Below the pieces are notes generated by a model that saw only the letters and a program-made list of their open reading frames with translations, searched no databases and was not told the DNA's origin. Position numbers and translations under genes: made by a program. From NCBI GenBank assembly GCA_964535305.1, contig CAZHTF010000001.1, positions 1 to 64,000 on the forward strand: DNA of 64,000 bases. Direction: 5' to 3'. Below are positions 18,682 to 27,230 of this stretch, one piece after another. Positions within the stretch are counted from its first letter, which is position 1; each line of letters begins with the position of its first letter. The stretch comes from CAZHTF01 sp964535305. GTDB lineage: Bacteria > Planctomycetota > Phycisphaerae > UBA1845 > Fen-1342.

Positions 18682-19325
18682 TCAAGACAGCTCGCGGTGC
18701 AGCCACGCACGCGCGAACTGCCAGTCCTTATCAACCAGGCGCGGCGAGACGCCGAGCACGTCGGCGGTCTCGTCGATGGTCAGGCCGGCGTAATAGCGCA
18801 GCTCGACGATCCGCGCCTTCTGCGGGTCGCGCTGCTGCAGCTTCGCCAGCGCGTCGTCAATTGCGAGCACTTCGCACGGATCGAGCCCGAGCCGCGCCGG
18901 CGCCTCGCCGACACCCACCGCCACGCCGCGCACTCGCTCGCCGCGTGTGGCGGCACGAGGGTCGCCGGTCATGTCGGCGGCGGCGCCCGCAGGGCACCTG
19001 ACGTTCTTCTACGCCGCGGACATNNNNNNNNNNCGTTGCGCTTCAGCCGGTCCCTCTTTCGTGCGTCATCGACGAGAAATTGGCGCATGGCATTCGCGGC
19101 GAATGCAAAAAACTGCCGACGATTGTCCAGCGGCGGCGCGCCGCCTTGGCCCAGGAGCCGCAGGTAGGTCTCGTGCACAATCAGTGTGGTCTGCAAATCA
19201 ACGCCGCGGCGTTCGTGCGCCATACGCGCATGTGCGAGCCGACGCAGCTCGTCGTACAGCACGCGCATTAGCCGGTCGGCAGCGCCCGGCAAGCCGCTGC
19301 GCACGGCGGCAAAGAGCTGCGTCAT
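18682..19325 (-). CDS. ECF-type RNA polymerase sigma factor, interrupted by assembly gap
   Basis: ECF sigma factor of the planctomycete/acidobacterial 'ECF-type sigma' group. The N-terminal half (ATG 19325) has sigma-2 features: MTQLFAAVRSGLPGAADRLM, LYDELRRLAHARM and RRQFFAFAANAMRQFLVDDA. The C-terminal half (from about 18950) has sigma-4: LAIDDALAKLQQRDPQKARI, VELRYYAGLTIDETADVLGV and a recognition helix before DWQFARAWLHREL. A run of 10 N (19024-19033) lies in the inter-domain linker; the two halves are in different frames across it and a TAG sits in the second frame just past the gap. I treat this as an assembly fault, not a real pseudogene. It is followed by the kinase gene 224 bp downstream. 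Confidence 0.85.
19024..19033. other. Assembly gap (10 N)
   Basis: Ten N of placeholder length inside the sigma factor gene. Bases beside it may be unreliable, since one flank introduces a stop codon in the sigma reading frame. Confidence 0.99.
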
Positions 19326-19554
19326 GTCCCCCGGCACGGCGTCCACGGCAATACTCGGAAATGGCGAAAAACCCCGTCTCGGACCCACTTCAAATGCAAT
19401 TTAGCAGGGAAGCGGGACGAGAGGCAAGGAAAGCGGCGAAACGCCGCAATCCGGGGTGCATCCGCACGGCGTGGCTTGATCTTCACGTATTCGAACGCCG
19501 GGGGAAATGCTGGCGATCGGCGAAACGCCCAACCGCACCGTCTGCGTCCTGGTG

Positions 19555-20070
19555 TTACGCGACGGCCGCGACCGCGTGCCGCACCGCCGCCGGACGCTGC
19601 GCGCCGGCCTGGCCGACCGCCAGCATCAGCGTCCGCGAGGCGACGTCTGAGACGCGTCCCAGATGCTGACTGAGCGCCAGCGCATCGAGCTCCTCGTCCT
19701 CAGTCGGCAGCGCGTTCGACTCCATTCCGCCGAAGAGTGTCAGCGAGCTGATCTTGCCGGAGGCGCTTAACGAGAGCCGCGCGACGGCGTCGTCCCAGTC
19801 GCTCCAGGTCAGCAGGCCACTGCGCATCGCGTCTTGCAGGTCGAGGAACTCCTCGGCCAGCGTTGGGGACTTGATCTCCACCGCGCCAAAGACTGTCAGA
19901 AAGAACTGCCCGCGCAGCAGACTCTCGGGATTGCCGCGCCGCTTGGCGATGAGCACCTGCTTGGCGATCGTGGGCCGCTTCAGATCGCAACCGCCGAAGA
20001 GCGTCACGTAGAGCTTTTTTGTAAAGCTGAGCTCACCGCATTGCGCGCCAAAGACACAGAAGTTGAACAT
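19555..20070 (-). CDS. Hypothetical protein with three hydrophobic-LFGG repeats
   Basis: 171 aa. GAGG lies eight nt before the ATG. Three repeats are visible: KKLYVTLFGGCDLKRPTIAK, QFFLTVFGAVEIKSPTLAEE and ISSLTLFGGMESNALP. Each is a beta-strand ending in FGG/FGA followed by a polar E/D-IK-P segment, reminiscent of the beta-helical C-terminal domain of LiaF/YvqF-type envelope-stress proteins, though no LiaF membrane part is present. The acidic segment FLDLQDAMRSGLLTWSDWDD separates repeats two and three. No signal peptide. Function unknown; the LiaF resemblance is a motif impression only. Confidence 0.75.
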   Translation of the reverse strand: MFNFCVFGAQCGELSFTKKLYVTLFGGCDLKRPTIAKQVLIAKRRGNPESLLRGQFFLTVFGAVEIKSPTLAEEFLDLQDAMRSGLLTWSDWDDAVARLSLSASGKISSLTLFGGMESNALPTEDEELDALALSQHLGRVSDVASRTLMLAVGQAGAQRPAAVRHAVAAVA

Positions 20071-20169
20071 GGCGAAACCTCAGAGCTGCCTGCGGATCAC
20101 GCTAGCGTACCCGGCTGAAATCGAATTCGGCCGGGTTCGGCGATTATTCGCGTCGCAGCTTGGGCGATT

Positions 20170-22596
20170 TCAATCGAGACGAACGCGCCGTAGCCGCAGG
20201 CTGTTCATGACGACGCACAGGCTGCTGCAGGCCATTGCGGCGCTGGCGAGCGTGGGCGATAAGTGCAGCCCGTACAAAGGGTAAAGCGCACCGGCCGCGA
20301 TGGGAACGCCCAATACATTATATGCCAGCGCCCAGAAGAGATTCTGCCGAACGACGCGCAGCGTGCGGCGCGCCAGCGCCAGTGCGTCCCCGGCGGCGGC
20401 CACATTACCGCCCAGCAGCGTGATGTCCGCGGCCTCCAGCGCCAGATCGGCGCCATGGCCGATCGCGATACCGACGTCGGCCTGCACCAGCGCCGGGGCG
20501 TCGTTCACGCCGTCCCCGACCATCGCGACACGCCGGCCAGCACCCTGCAACGCGCGAACGTGCTCGGCTTTCTGGACCGGCAGCACGCGGGCCGCGAAAC
20601 GCTCAATCCCAAGCTGCCGCGCGACGGCGGCGACGGTCTCATGCTGATCTCCGCTGACGATCTGCACGTCCAACCCCAACCTGCGCAGCTGCTGAACGGC
20701 CTCACCGGCTTGCGGGCGCAGCGGATCCGCGATGGCCAGCAGGCCGATTGGGCGCGCCTGCAGCGCGACGCATACGACGGTGCGGCCGAGCGCTGCCAGA
20801 TCTGCGGCGCGGCGCCGCAGCGGCTCGTCAATCGCGACGCCCGCTTGCGCCAGCCACTCCGCAGATCCAACCTGCACAGACTGCCCGCGGACGGTCGCCC
20901 GTACGCCGCCCCCGGCAACACTCTCGAACGCCTCCGGCTGCAGCGTGGCGGCGTTTGCCCCCGCGCCAGCGCGTGTCGTACTGGCCGATTGGGCGGCTGC
21001 GACAATCGCGCGACCGAGCGGATGTTCGCTGTGCAGCTCGGCCGTGGCTGCCCAGTCAAGCAGCTCGCTGGCGGCGTGCGGCGCCAGCGGCACACGTTCG
21101 ATCAGCTCCGGGCGGCCAAGCGTGAGCGTGCCGGTCTTGTCGAGCACGACCGTGTCGACTCGGGCGGCCGACTCCAGCGCCGCGGCGGTCCGGAACATCA
21201 CGCCGCGCTCCGCGGCGCGGCCGCTCGCGACCAGGATCGCGGCGGGCGTCGCCAAGCCCAGCGCGCAGGGGCAGGCGATCACGAGTACGGCGACGGCGTG
21301 CATCACGGCGCTGCTCAGCGTCGCGAAGGTCAGCCACGCCGCGAATGTGAGCAGCGCGATAGCGACGAGGATCGGCACGAACACGCCGCTGACGCGATCG
21401 GCCAGCCGCGCGATCGGGGCCTTGGACGCTTGGGCCTGCTCGACAGCGTGGACGATCCGCTGCAGCGCGGTCTGCTGGCCGACATGCGTGGCAACGAAAC
21501 GGAATGCGCCGCTCAGGTTGGTTGTCGCGCCGCAGACGCGGCTTCCAGCGCGCTTTTCAACCGGGGCGCTCTCGCCCGTGAGCAACGATTCGTTCACGAA
21601 CGATGCGCCGTCGCGGACTTCGCCGTCGACCGGGATGGTCTCACCGGGCCGGACGGCGAGCACGTCGCCAACGCGCACCGCGGCGAGCGGCACGTCCATT
21701 TCTTGTCCGGCGCGCACCAGCCGCGCCGTGCGAGCCTGCAGGTTCAGCAGTCGCCGGATGGCTTCGCGCGTCCGTCGCGAAGCGCCGGCTTCGAGCATGC
21801 GGCCGAGGAGCACCAGCACAATGATCATCGCCGCGGCTTCGAAGTACACCGCCGGCGCATGTGCCGCGTGTGCCAACGCGCTTGCAGGCGGCGCCTGCGG
21901 CGACGCGTCCGCATGCGGGCCGAGCCAACCGAGCAGCACCGAGACCGCGGAGTACGCATACGCGGCCGTGCTGCCCAGCGCGATCAGCGTATCCATGTTT
22001 GAGCGGCCGGCCGATGCGGCACGCAGCGCGGCGCGGAAAATCCCACCGCCGCACCAGAACACCACCGGTGTCGTCAGCAGCCACTGCAGCGCCAGGCCGG
22101 CGGTACCGTCCAGCAGCGGGATGGCGCCGTGCGACATCGCGATCACGAACACGGGCAGCGCGAGCAACCCTCCCAGCAGCACACGCCAGCGCAGATCGCG
22201 CACGCGCTGAACGTCCTCCGCGTCCAGCAGCGCAAAAAGCGACGGTGCGTCGATGTCAGCGGCGCCATGTTCACTTTCGCTGGCGTGGGATTGGTCGGCC
22301 GCGGCGCTGTTGTCTTTCGTGGCAAGGGCGCGCGTGTCGATTTCGACGGCGGCGGCACGCAGCGGGCTGGCCTGAAAGCCGAGCACTTCAATGCGGCGTA
22401 TGATCTGACCCGGGCTGGTTCGCGATTCGTCAAACTGCACGCGGGCAGTCCGCGTCGCGAAATTCACACGAGCGTCCTGGACGCCGTCGGCAGTCTGCAG
22501 GCCGCGCTCGATCGACGCGGCGCAGCCTGCGCAGTGCATCCCGTTGACCAGCAGGTCGCAATGCGACGGACTCAAATCTCCTGACGCTGGCTGCAC
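20170..22596 (-). CDS. copA: Copper-translocating P1B-type ATPase
   Basis: 808 aa. An N-terminal HMA domain carries the metal-binding GMHCAGC (about 19-25). Eight membrane helices, with the P1B-1 motif IACPCALGLATP (CPC near 443), actuator LLTGESAPVEK, phosphorylation site DKTGTLTLG (Asp near 485), SEHPLGRAIV (HP near 524) and hinge GDGVNDAP (near 693) define a Cu+-exporting ATPase, although Ag+ cannot be excluded. The start is GTG at 22596. There is no Shine-Dalgarno; the consensus-like TATACT (22604-22609) ends seven nt before it, the best leaderless candidate in the window. No copper regulator or chaperone gene is adjacent. Confidence 0.95.
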   Translation of the reverse strand: MQPASGDLSPSHCDLLVNGMHCAGCAASIERGLQTADGVQDARVNFATRTARVQFDESRTSPGQIIRRIEVLGFQASPLRAAAVEIDTRALATKDNSAAADQSHASESEHGAADIDAPSLFALLDAEDVQRVRDLRWRVLLGGLLALPVFVIAMSHGAIPLLDGTAGLALQWLLTTPVVFWCGGGIFRAALRAASAGRSNMDTLIALGSTAAYAYSAVSVLLGWLGPHADASPQAPPASALAHAAHAPAVYFEAAAMIIVLVLLGRMLEAGASRRTREAIRRLLNLQARTARLVRAGQEMDVPLAAVRVGDVLAVRPGETIPVDGEVRDGASFVNESLLTGESAPVEKRAGSRVCGATTNLSGAFRFVATHVGQQTALQRIVHAVEQAQASKAPIARLADRVSGVFVPILVAIALLTFAAWLTFATLSSAVMHAVAVLVIACPCALGLATPAAILVASGRAAERGVMFRTAAALESAARVDTVVLDKTGTLTLGRPELIERVPLAPHAASELLDWAATAELHSEHPLGRAIVAAAQSASTTRAGAGANAATLQPEAFESVAGGGVRATVRGQSVQVGSAEWLAQAGVAIDEPLRRRAADLAALGRTVVCVALQARPIGLLAIADPLRPQAGEAVQQLRRLGLDVQIVSGDQHETVAAVARQLGIERFAARVLPVQKAEHVRALQGAGRRVAMVGDGVNDAPALVQADVGIAIGHGADLALEAADITLLGGNVAAAGDALALARRTLRVVRQNLFWALAYNVLGVPIAAGALYPLYGLHLSPTLASAAMACSSLCVVMNSLRLRRVRLD

Positions 22597-22609
22597 GCAA
22601 GAAAGTATA
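22597..22609 (-). promoter_or_regulatory. Putative leaderless promoter of copA
   Basis: On the minus strand the order is TATACT (22609-22604), seven nt TTCTTGC, then the GTG start. A TSS at or next to the start codon would give a leaderless mRNA. No -35 match was found at the expected distance and there is no Shine-Dalgarno. Confidence 0.5.
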
Positions 22610-22729
22610 GACCGAAGGCGCCGCGCAGCCGCGCTGGAACCGCGCAGCGGCCCCGTACTCGGCCGCGATCATCCGCGCCAGCGGCGCCGCCCCTCTACGT
22701 CGCAGCCCGCCGGTCGTATCATGGTCAGG

Positions 22730-23695
22730 ATGAACTATCGTCGCCTGGGCAACGCCGGCATGAAGGTCTCCGAGATTGGATTGGGCAGTTGGCTGACGTT
22801 CGGCCACGGGGTCGACGACGCCGTGGCACGGGCCTGCATCCGCAAGGCCTTTGAGCTGGGCGTGAATTTCTTCGACACCGCGGATGTTTACGCGCGCGGC
22901 GCTGCCGAGGAGTGCTACGGCCGCGAGCTGGCGCACCTGTCGCGCCGCGACCTGGTGATCGCCACCAAGTGCTTTTTCCCGTTTGGCGACGGGGTGAACA
23001 ACCGCGGGCTATCGCGCAAGCACGTAACCGAGAGCGTGCATGATTCGCTCAAGCGGCTGCAGCTCGACTATCTGGATCTTTACCAGTGCCACCGCTACGA
23101 CCCGGAAGTCGAGCTGTTCGAACTGGTGCGCTGCATGGACGATCTGATTCGCCAGGGCAAAATCCTCTACTGGGGCGTGAGCGAGTGGCCCGCCGAGCAA
23201 ATCCGCCGCGCGTGCCAGTTGGCGCGCGAGATTCACGCGCATCCGCCGGTCTCGGAGCAACCTGAATATAGCATCGCCGCGCGGCGCGTGGAGACCAACG
23301 GCGTGCAGCAGGCCTGCCGCGAATGCGGCCTGGGCATGGTGGTCTGGAGCCCGCTCAAGCAAGGCATCCTCAGCGGCAAGTACACGGGCGGGAAGCTTCC
23401 GGCCGGGACTCGCGCGCTGGATTCCAAGATGAACGCGTTCCTGCCACAGGTGAAGCGCGAGCTGGCCGACCGCGTCGACCAGTTGCGGCCGATCGCGCAG
23501 CGACTGGGCAGCTCGCTGGCGGCACTGGCGATCGCCTGGCTGCTGAAGCGCGACGCACTCGCCAGCGTCATCATCGGCGCTTCTCGCGTCGAACAGGTGG
23601 TCGAAAACGTGGCGGCCTGTGCACACGCGGCGAACATCGGCCCTGCGGAGCTGGCCGAGATCGACGCACTTTTCCCGGCCAAACTCAATCCGTAG
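22730..23695 (+). CDS. Aldo/keto reductase (Kv-beta-like)
   Basis: 321 aa TIM-barrel NAD(P)H oxidoreductase resembling voltage-gated K+ channel beta-subunit/YghZ-type AKRs. It opens MNYRRLGNAGMKVSEIGLGS. The catalytic tetrad is readable: FFDTADVYARG (Asp, Tyr), VIATKCFFP (Lys) and LYQCHRYDP (His). The cofactor-binding C-terminus has VIIGASRVEQVVENV. Physiological substrate unknown. The start ATG 22730 follows TATCAT (22717-22722) by seven nt with no true Shine-Dalgarno; an ATG at 22721 is also in frame. It is divergent from copA and monocistronic. Confidence 0.93.
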   Translation: MNYRRLGNAGMKVSEIGLGSWLTFGHGVDDAVARACIRKAFELGVNFFDTADVYARGAAEECYGRELAHLSRRDLVIATKCFFPFGDGVNNRGLSRKHVTESVHDSLKRLQLDYLDLYQCHRYDPEVELFELVRCMDDLIRQGKILYWGVSEWPAEQIRRACQLAREIHAHPPVSEQPEYSIAARRVETNGVQQACRECGLGMVVWSPLKQGILSGKYTGGKLPAGTRALDSKMNAFLPQVKRELADRVDQLRPIAQRLGSSLAALAIAWLLKRDALASVIIGASRVEQVVENVAACAHAANIGPAELAEIDALFPAKLNP

Positions 23696-23784
23696 CGAAT
23701 GGCCGCGGGATTCTGCCAGCGACGCATCAACCGGATTCCCGGGTGCCCCGCGCGTGCGCGTGGGCCATGATGGAGCGGCTTGCG

Positions 23785-24897
23785 ATGAAAGCGATTTCCA
23801 CTTCGGTCTCCTGCTCGGGTCCCAGCTCTCGCGCTGGTGCGGGCACGTCGATTGCGGGACTGGCATTCGCGTGCCTGTTGGTCAGCGCATTCATGCCTCC
23901 GGCACTTTGCGTCACCGCGCTGGCCGCTCCGACGCCAGCGCCGCAACAACAACCCGCGGCCGCAGCGCCCGACCCGGCGCGAGCGCCCAACGCACCACAA
24001 ACACTCGCCGCGCCGCAAACGCTCGACGATTGCGACTCGCTCGACGGCTGGCGCGTCATCCCCGCCGACGGCGTCGAAGCGTCGCTCTCTCGCGTGCCCG
24101 GCGTCAGCGGCGCGGCGCTCTGCCTGGATTTCAACTTCGCACGCGGCTCCGGCTTCGTCGTCGTCCGCCGCGCGCTCGACCTGCCGCTACCCGAGAACTA
24201 CCGCTTCTGGTTCAACCTGCGCGGCGAGGGGCCGCCGAACAACTTTGAATTCAAGCTCGTCGATGGTGACAACGTCTGGTGGGTCAACCGCCGCGCGTTC
24301 GAGCTGCCAGCGAGCTGGCAGCGAATCGCGTACAAGCGGCGGCACCTTCAGTTTGCCTGGGGGCCGTCGGGCGGCACGCCGCTGACGAAGCTCAATGCGA
24401 TCGAATTCGCGATCGCCAGCGCCGCAGGCGGGCGCGGGCGGATCTGTTTCGACGAGCTGCAATTCGAGCCCTTGCCGCCGCCGCAGAGCGGCCCGTACCA
24501 GTTGCAGCTCGTGGTTCCGGAGTCTGGCGGTCCGCGTACGCTTACGCCGGACGCGGACGGGCGTGTCGCAGTCGAAACGGGAACGAGCAAGCAGCCGCGC
24601 TTCCAGATTCTCCTGAACGGTTCACGCGAATTCGGCGGGCTGGCGCTGGATTGGCCCGCGAACGCGCACCCCAACGACTACGACGTGTCCACTTCGACAG
24701 ACGGCCAGAATTGGCAACCGGCGGCCAGCGTCGTATCCAGCAACGGCGGCACAGACTGGATCCGCTTGCCGGACGCGGAGGCTGCGTTCATCCGCATTGA
24801 ATTCGCGCGCAGCAGCCTGCTCGGCAACTGGGGGCTGAATCGCGTGCGCGTGCTGCCGACGGCCTTTGGCGAGTGGTGTAATCGGGTGTTTGAGTAA
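23785..24897 (+). CDS. N-terminal part of a secreted discoidin-like/glycosidase protein, ended by an in-frame TAA
   Basis: 370 aa from ATG 23785 (GGAG nine nt upstream; ATGs at 23767 and 23770 are alternatives). A signal sequence (IAGLAFACLLVSAFMPPAL) precedes a Pro/Gln/Ala linker. A carbohydrate-binding-like beta-domain follows (DDCDSLDGWRVIPADGVEA, FWFNLRGEGPPNNFEFKLVD), then an F5/8-type discoidin segment (FGGLALDWPANAHPNDYDVS, WIRLPDAEAAFIRIEF). The frame stops at TAA 24895-24897 but continues open in the same frame into the glycosidase gene, so this is the 5' part of an originally longer gene. Either a nonsense mutation or a base error near the eight-G run at 24903-24910 is likely. Confidence 0.7.
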   Translation: MKAISTSVSCSGPSSRAGAGTSIAGLAFACLLVSAFMPPALCVTALAAPTPAPQQQPAAAAPDPARAPNAPQTLAAPQTLDDCDSLDGWRVIPADGVEASLSRVPGVSGAALCLDFNFARGSGFVVVRRALDLPLPENYRFWFNLRGEGPPNNFEFKLVDGDNVWWVNRRAFELPASWQRIAYKRRHLQFAWGPSGGTPLTKLNAIEFAIASAAGGRGRICFDELQFEPLPPPQSGPYQLQLVVPESGGPRTLTPDADGRVAVETGTSKQPRFQILLNGSREFGGLALDWPANAHPNDYDVSTSTDGQNWQPAASVVSSNGGTDWIRLPDAEAAFIRIEFARSSLLGNWGLNRVRVLPTAFGEWCNRVFE

Positions 24898-24910
24898 GGC
24901 GCGGGGGGGG
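24895..24910 (+). other. In-frame TAA and eight-G run separating the two glycosidase parts
   Basis: TAA at 24895-24897 interrupts a frame that is otherwise open from 23785 to 27216. The codons after it read GAGGAPRGAYPRY. A run of eight G at 24903-24910 immediately follows, a site prone to sequencing or replication slippage. Confidence 0.9.
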
Positions 24911-25023
24911 CGCCGCGCGGCGCCTATCCGCGCTATTTCCTGGGCGAGCAGCAGCCTTGGACCGCCGTTGGCGTCGCCGCCGACGCGCGCGAGGGCCTGC
25001 TTGACGTTGCCGGCGCGCTCGAG

Positions 25024-27216
25024 GTGGACAAGCTGGGCTTTCGCGTTGAGCCATTTCTCTGGCACGCGGGCAGGTTGATCACCTGGGCCGATGCCGAGCT
25101 CTCGCAATCGCTGGATGATGACGTCTTGCCGATCCCGAGTGTGACCTGGCGCACGCCGACGCTGACGCTGACGGTCACGGCGCTCGCCGATGGCGAGCCG
25201 GGACACTCGCGCTTGCTGGCGCACTATCGTGTTCGCAATGCGTCGGACGCGCCCCAGCAGGCGGCGCTATGCCTAGCGCTGCGGCCGTTTCAGGTGCTGC
25301 CGCCGTGGCAAGAGCTGAACATTACGGGCGGCACAGCGCGGCTGGGCAAGATTTTCCGCGACGGCCACGTGATCCAGTGTGATTCCAAGTCCGTGATCGC
25401 GTGGACGCCGCCGGATGAATTTCGCGCGACCACCTTTGACGGCGGCGAAATCGTCGAATACCTGGCGCGCGGGCAGCTCCCGCCGCAAGCGAGCGTGCAC
25501 GACGCGCAGCAGCTCGCATCCGGGGCGCTGCGCTACGAGCTGAGCTTGCCGCCCGCTACGGAGCGCGAGATCGTGCTGGCGATTCCGCTGCACGGCGCTG
25601 AGTCTGAGCCGGTCGTTTCCGCTGCGGATGCGGCGCGTGAATACGCTCTGCGTCTGGAGGCGGCTCGGCGGCGGTGGCGCGAGCGGCTCGGAATCGTCGA
25701 GTTCTTCGCGGCGCCTGCGGCCGAGCGCTATCTGAATACGCTGCGTTCGCAGCAGGCTTACATCCTGATCAACGCCGATGGGCCGGCGATTCAGCCCGGT
25801 TCGCGCACCTATGAGCGCAGTTGGATTCGCGACGGTGCGCTGACCTCGACCGCGCTGCTGTGCACGGGTCATGTTCAGCCCGTGCGCGACTTCATCGCCT
25901 GGTACGCCGCGCATCAGTACGACAACGGCAAGATTCCCTGCGTGGTAGATCGCCGCGGTCCCGACCCGGTGCCCGAGCACGACAGCACCGGGCAGTTTAT
26001 CTACCTGGTCTGGACCTGCTACCAGTTCACGCGCGAGCGCGAGCTGCTCGAGCGCTACCTGCCGAATGTGGTGTCCGCCGTCGGCTATCTGGAGGCGCTG
26101 CGCAACGAGCGGCTCACGCCGGAATTCCGCGATGGGCCGCCGGAAAAGCGCGTGCTCTACGGCTTGCTGCCCGAATCGATCAGCCACGAGGGCTACTCGG
26201 CCAAGCCGATGCACTCCTACTGGGACGGTTTCTTCGCGCTGCGCGGCTTCAAGGACGCAGCGCAGATCGCGACCGTGCTGCAAGACTCTGCGCTCGCCGA
26301 GCGCTGCACAGCGCTGGCAGAGTCGTATCGCGAATCGCTGTACGCCTCGATGCGGCTGTCGATGTCGCAGCACAAGATTGATTACATCCCCGGCTGCGCC
26401 GAGTTGGGCGACTTCGATGCGACCTCCACCGCGATCGGGCTCTACCCCGGCGGTGAGCTGGGCCGCATCCCCGAGCCGCAACTGGCGAACACCTTCGCGC
26501 GCTACCTGCGATTCTTCCGCGAGCGGCGCGACGGCAAGCTCGATTGGCGCGACTACACGCCCTACGAAGTGCGGCTGATCAACACGTTTGTGCGCCTGGG
26601 CCAGCCTGACGCCGCGCACGAGCTGGCCGCGTTCTTTCTGGCGGATCAGAGCCCGCCGGCCTGGAACCAGTGGGGCGAAGTCGTCTGGCGCGAGCCGCTG
26701 GCGCCGCGCTTCGTCGGCGACATGCCGCACACCTGGGTCGGCTCCGATTTCGTCAGCGCCGTGCGCACGATGTTCCTGTACGAAGCGGAGCTGGAAGATC
26801 AGATCGTGCTCGCCGCCGGCTTGAAGCCCGAATGGTGCGTGGGCGAGCGCGGCGCCGGCGTGCGCGGCGCACCGACGCGCTATGGCATGCTTTCGTACCG
26901 CATGCACACGCAGGCGGACGAAACCACGCTCGAGCTCGAGCCGCCGGCGACATGGCCCAGCGGCGGGTTCCGGTGGGTCATTCACGCGCGCGGCGCGGGC
27001 GGCCGCAGCAGCGCGCCTGCGACAAGCGCATCAACGGCCGGCGCGAATGCAACCGGCGCGCACGCAACGGGCATCACTCCGCCGGACGCGATCGCGCCGG
27101 ATGCGATCTCTGCGGACGGCGCGACCGTGGAGTTGGCGGCGCCCAACGCGCTGCACATCCGGCCAAATGCGACACCGGCGGGAACTCGCATTCGCGTGCG
27201 CGTCTCGCACCGATAG
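25024..27216 (+). CDS. C-terminal (alpha/alpha)6 glycosidase part of the interrupted protein
   Basis: 730 aa from GTG 25024; coding-like sequence in the same frame starts earlier at 24898 (for example GAYPRYFLGEQQPWTAVGV), with no ATG or GTG before 25024, so this is not a naturally started gene. A beta-sandwich region is followed by a six-hairpin glycosidase domain resembling glucoamylase/glycogen-debranching enzymes: SRTYERSWIRDGALTSTALL, QYDNGKIPCVVDRRGPDPVPE, GFFALRGFKDAAQIA, and HTWVGSDFVSAVRTMF. A low-complexity Ala/Gly/Thr stretch precedes the C-terminus. Together with the upstream half it forms a secreted protein of about 1140 codons. Whether readthrough yields an active enzyme is unknown. 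Confidence 0.75.
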   Translation: MDKLGFRVEPFLWHAGRLITWADAELSQSLDDDVLPIPSVTWRTPTLTLTVTALADGEPGHSRLLAHYRVRNASDAPQQAALCLALRPFQVLPPWQELNITGGTARLGKIFRDGHVIQCDSKSVIAWTPPDEFRATTFDGGEIVEYLARGQLPPQASVHDAQQLASGALRYELSLPPATEREIVLAIPLHGAESEPVVSAADAAREYALRLEAARRRWRERLGIVEFFAAPAAERYLNTLRSQQAYILINADGPAIQPGSRTYERSWIRDGALTSTALLCTGHVQPVRDFIAWYAAHQYDNGKIPCVVDRRGPDPVPEHDSTGQFIYLVWTCYQFTRERELLERYLPNVVSAVGYLEALRNERLTPEFRDGPPEKRVLYGLLPESISHEGYSAKPMHSYWDGFFALRGFKDAAQIATVLQDSALAERCTALAESYRESLYASMRLSMSQHKIDYIPGCAELGDFDATSTAIGLYPGGELGRIPEPQLANTFARYLRFFRERRDGKLDWRDYTPYEVRLINTFVRLGQPDAAHELAAFFLADQSPPAWNQWGEVVWREPLAPRFVGDMPHTWVGSDFVSAVRTMFLYEAELEDQIVLAAGLKPEWCVGERGAGVRGAPTRYGMLSYRMHTQADETTLELEPPATWPSGGFRWVIHARGAGGRSSAPATSASTAGANATGAHATGITPPDAIAPDAISADGATVELAAPNALHIRPNATPAGTRIRVRVSHR

Positions 27217-27230
27217 AGCCGTTTCTTTAG

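Noticed and set aside
20263..22002. 579-codon plus-strand frame opposite copA
   Set aside because: Antisense to all P-type ATPase motifs; Arg/Gln-rich composition.
25273..26985. 570-codon minus-strand frame opposite the glycosidase part
   Set aside because: No domain, antisense to a recognisable (alpha/alpha)6 enzyme.
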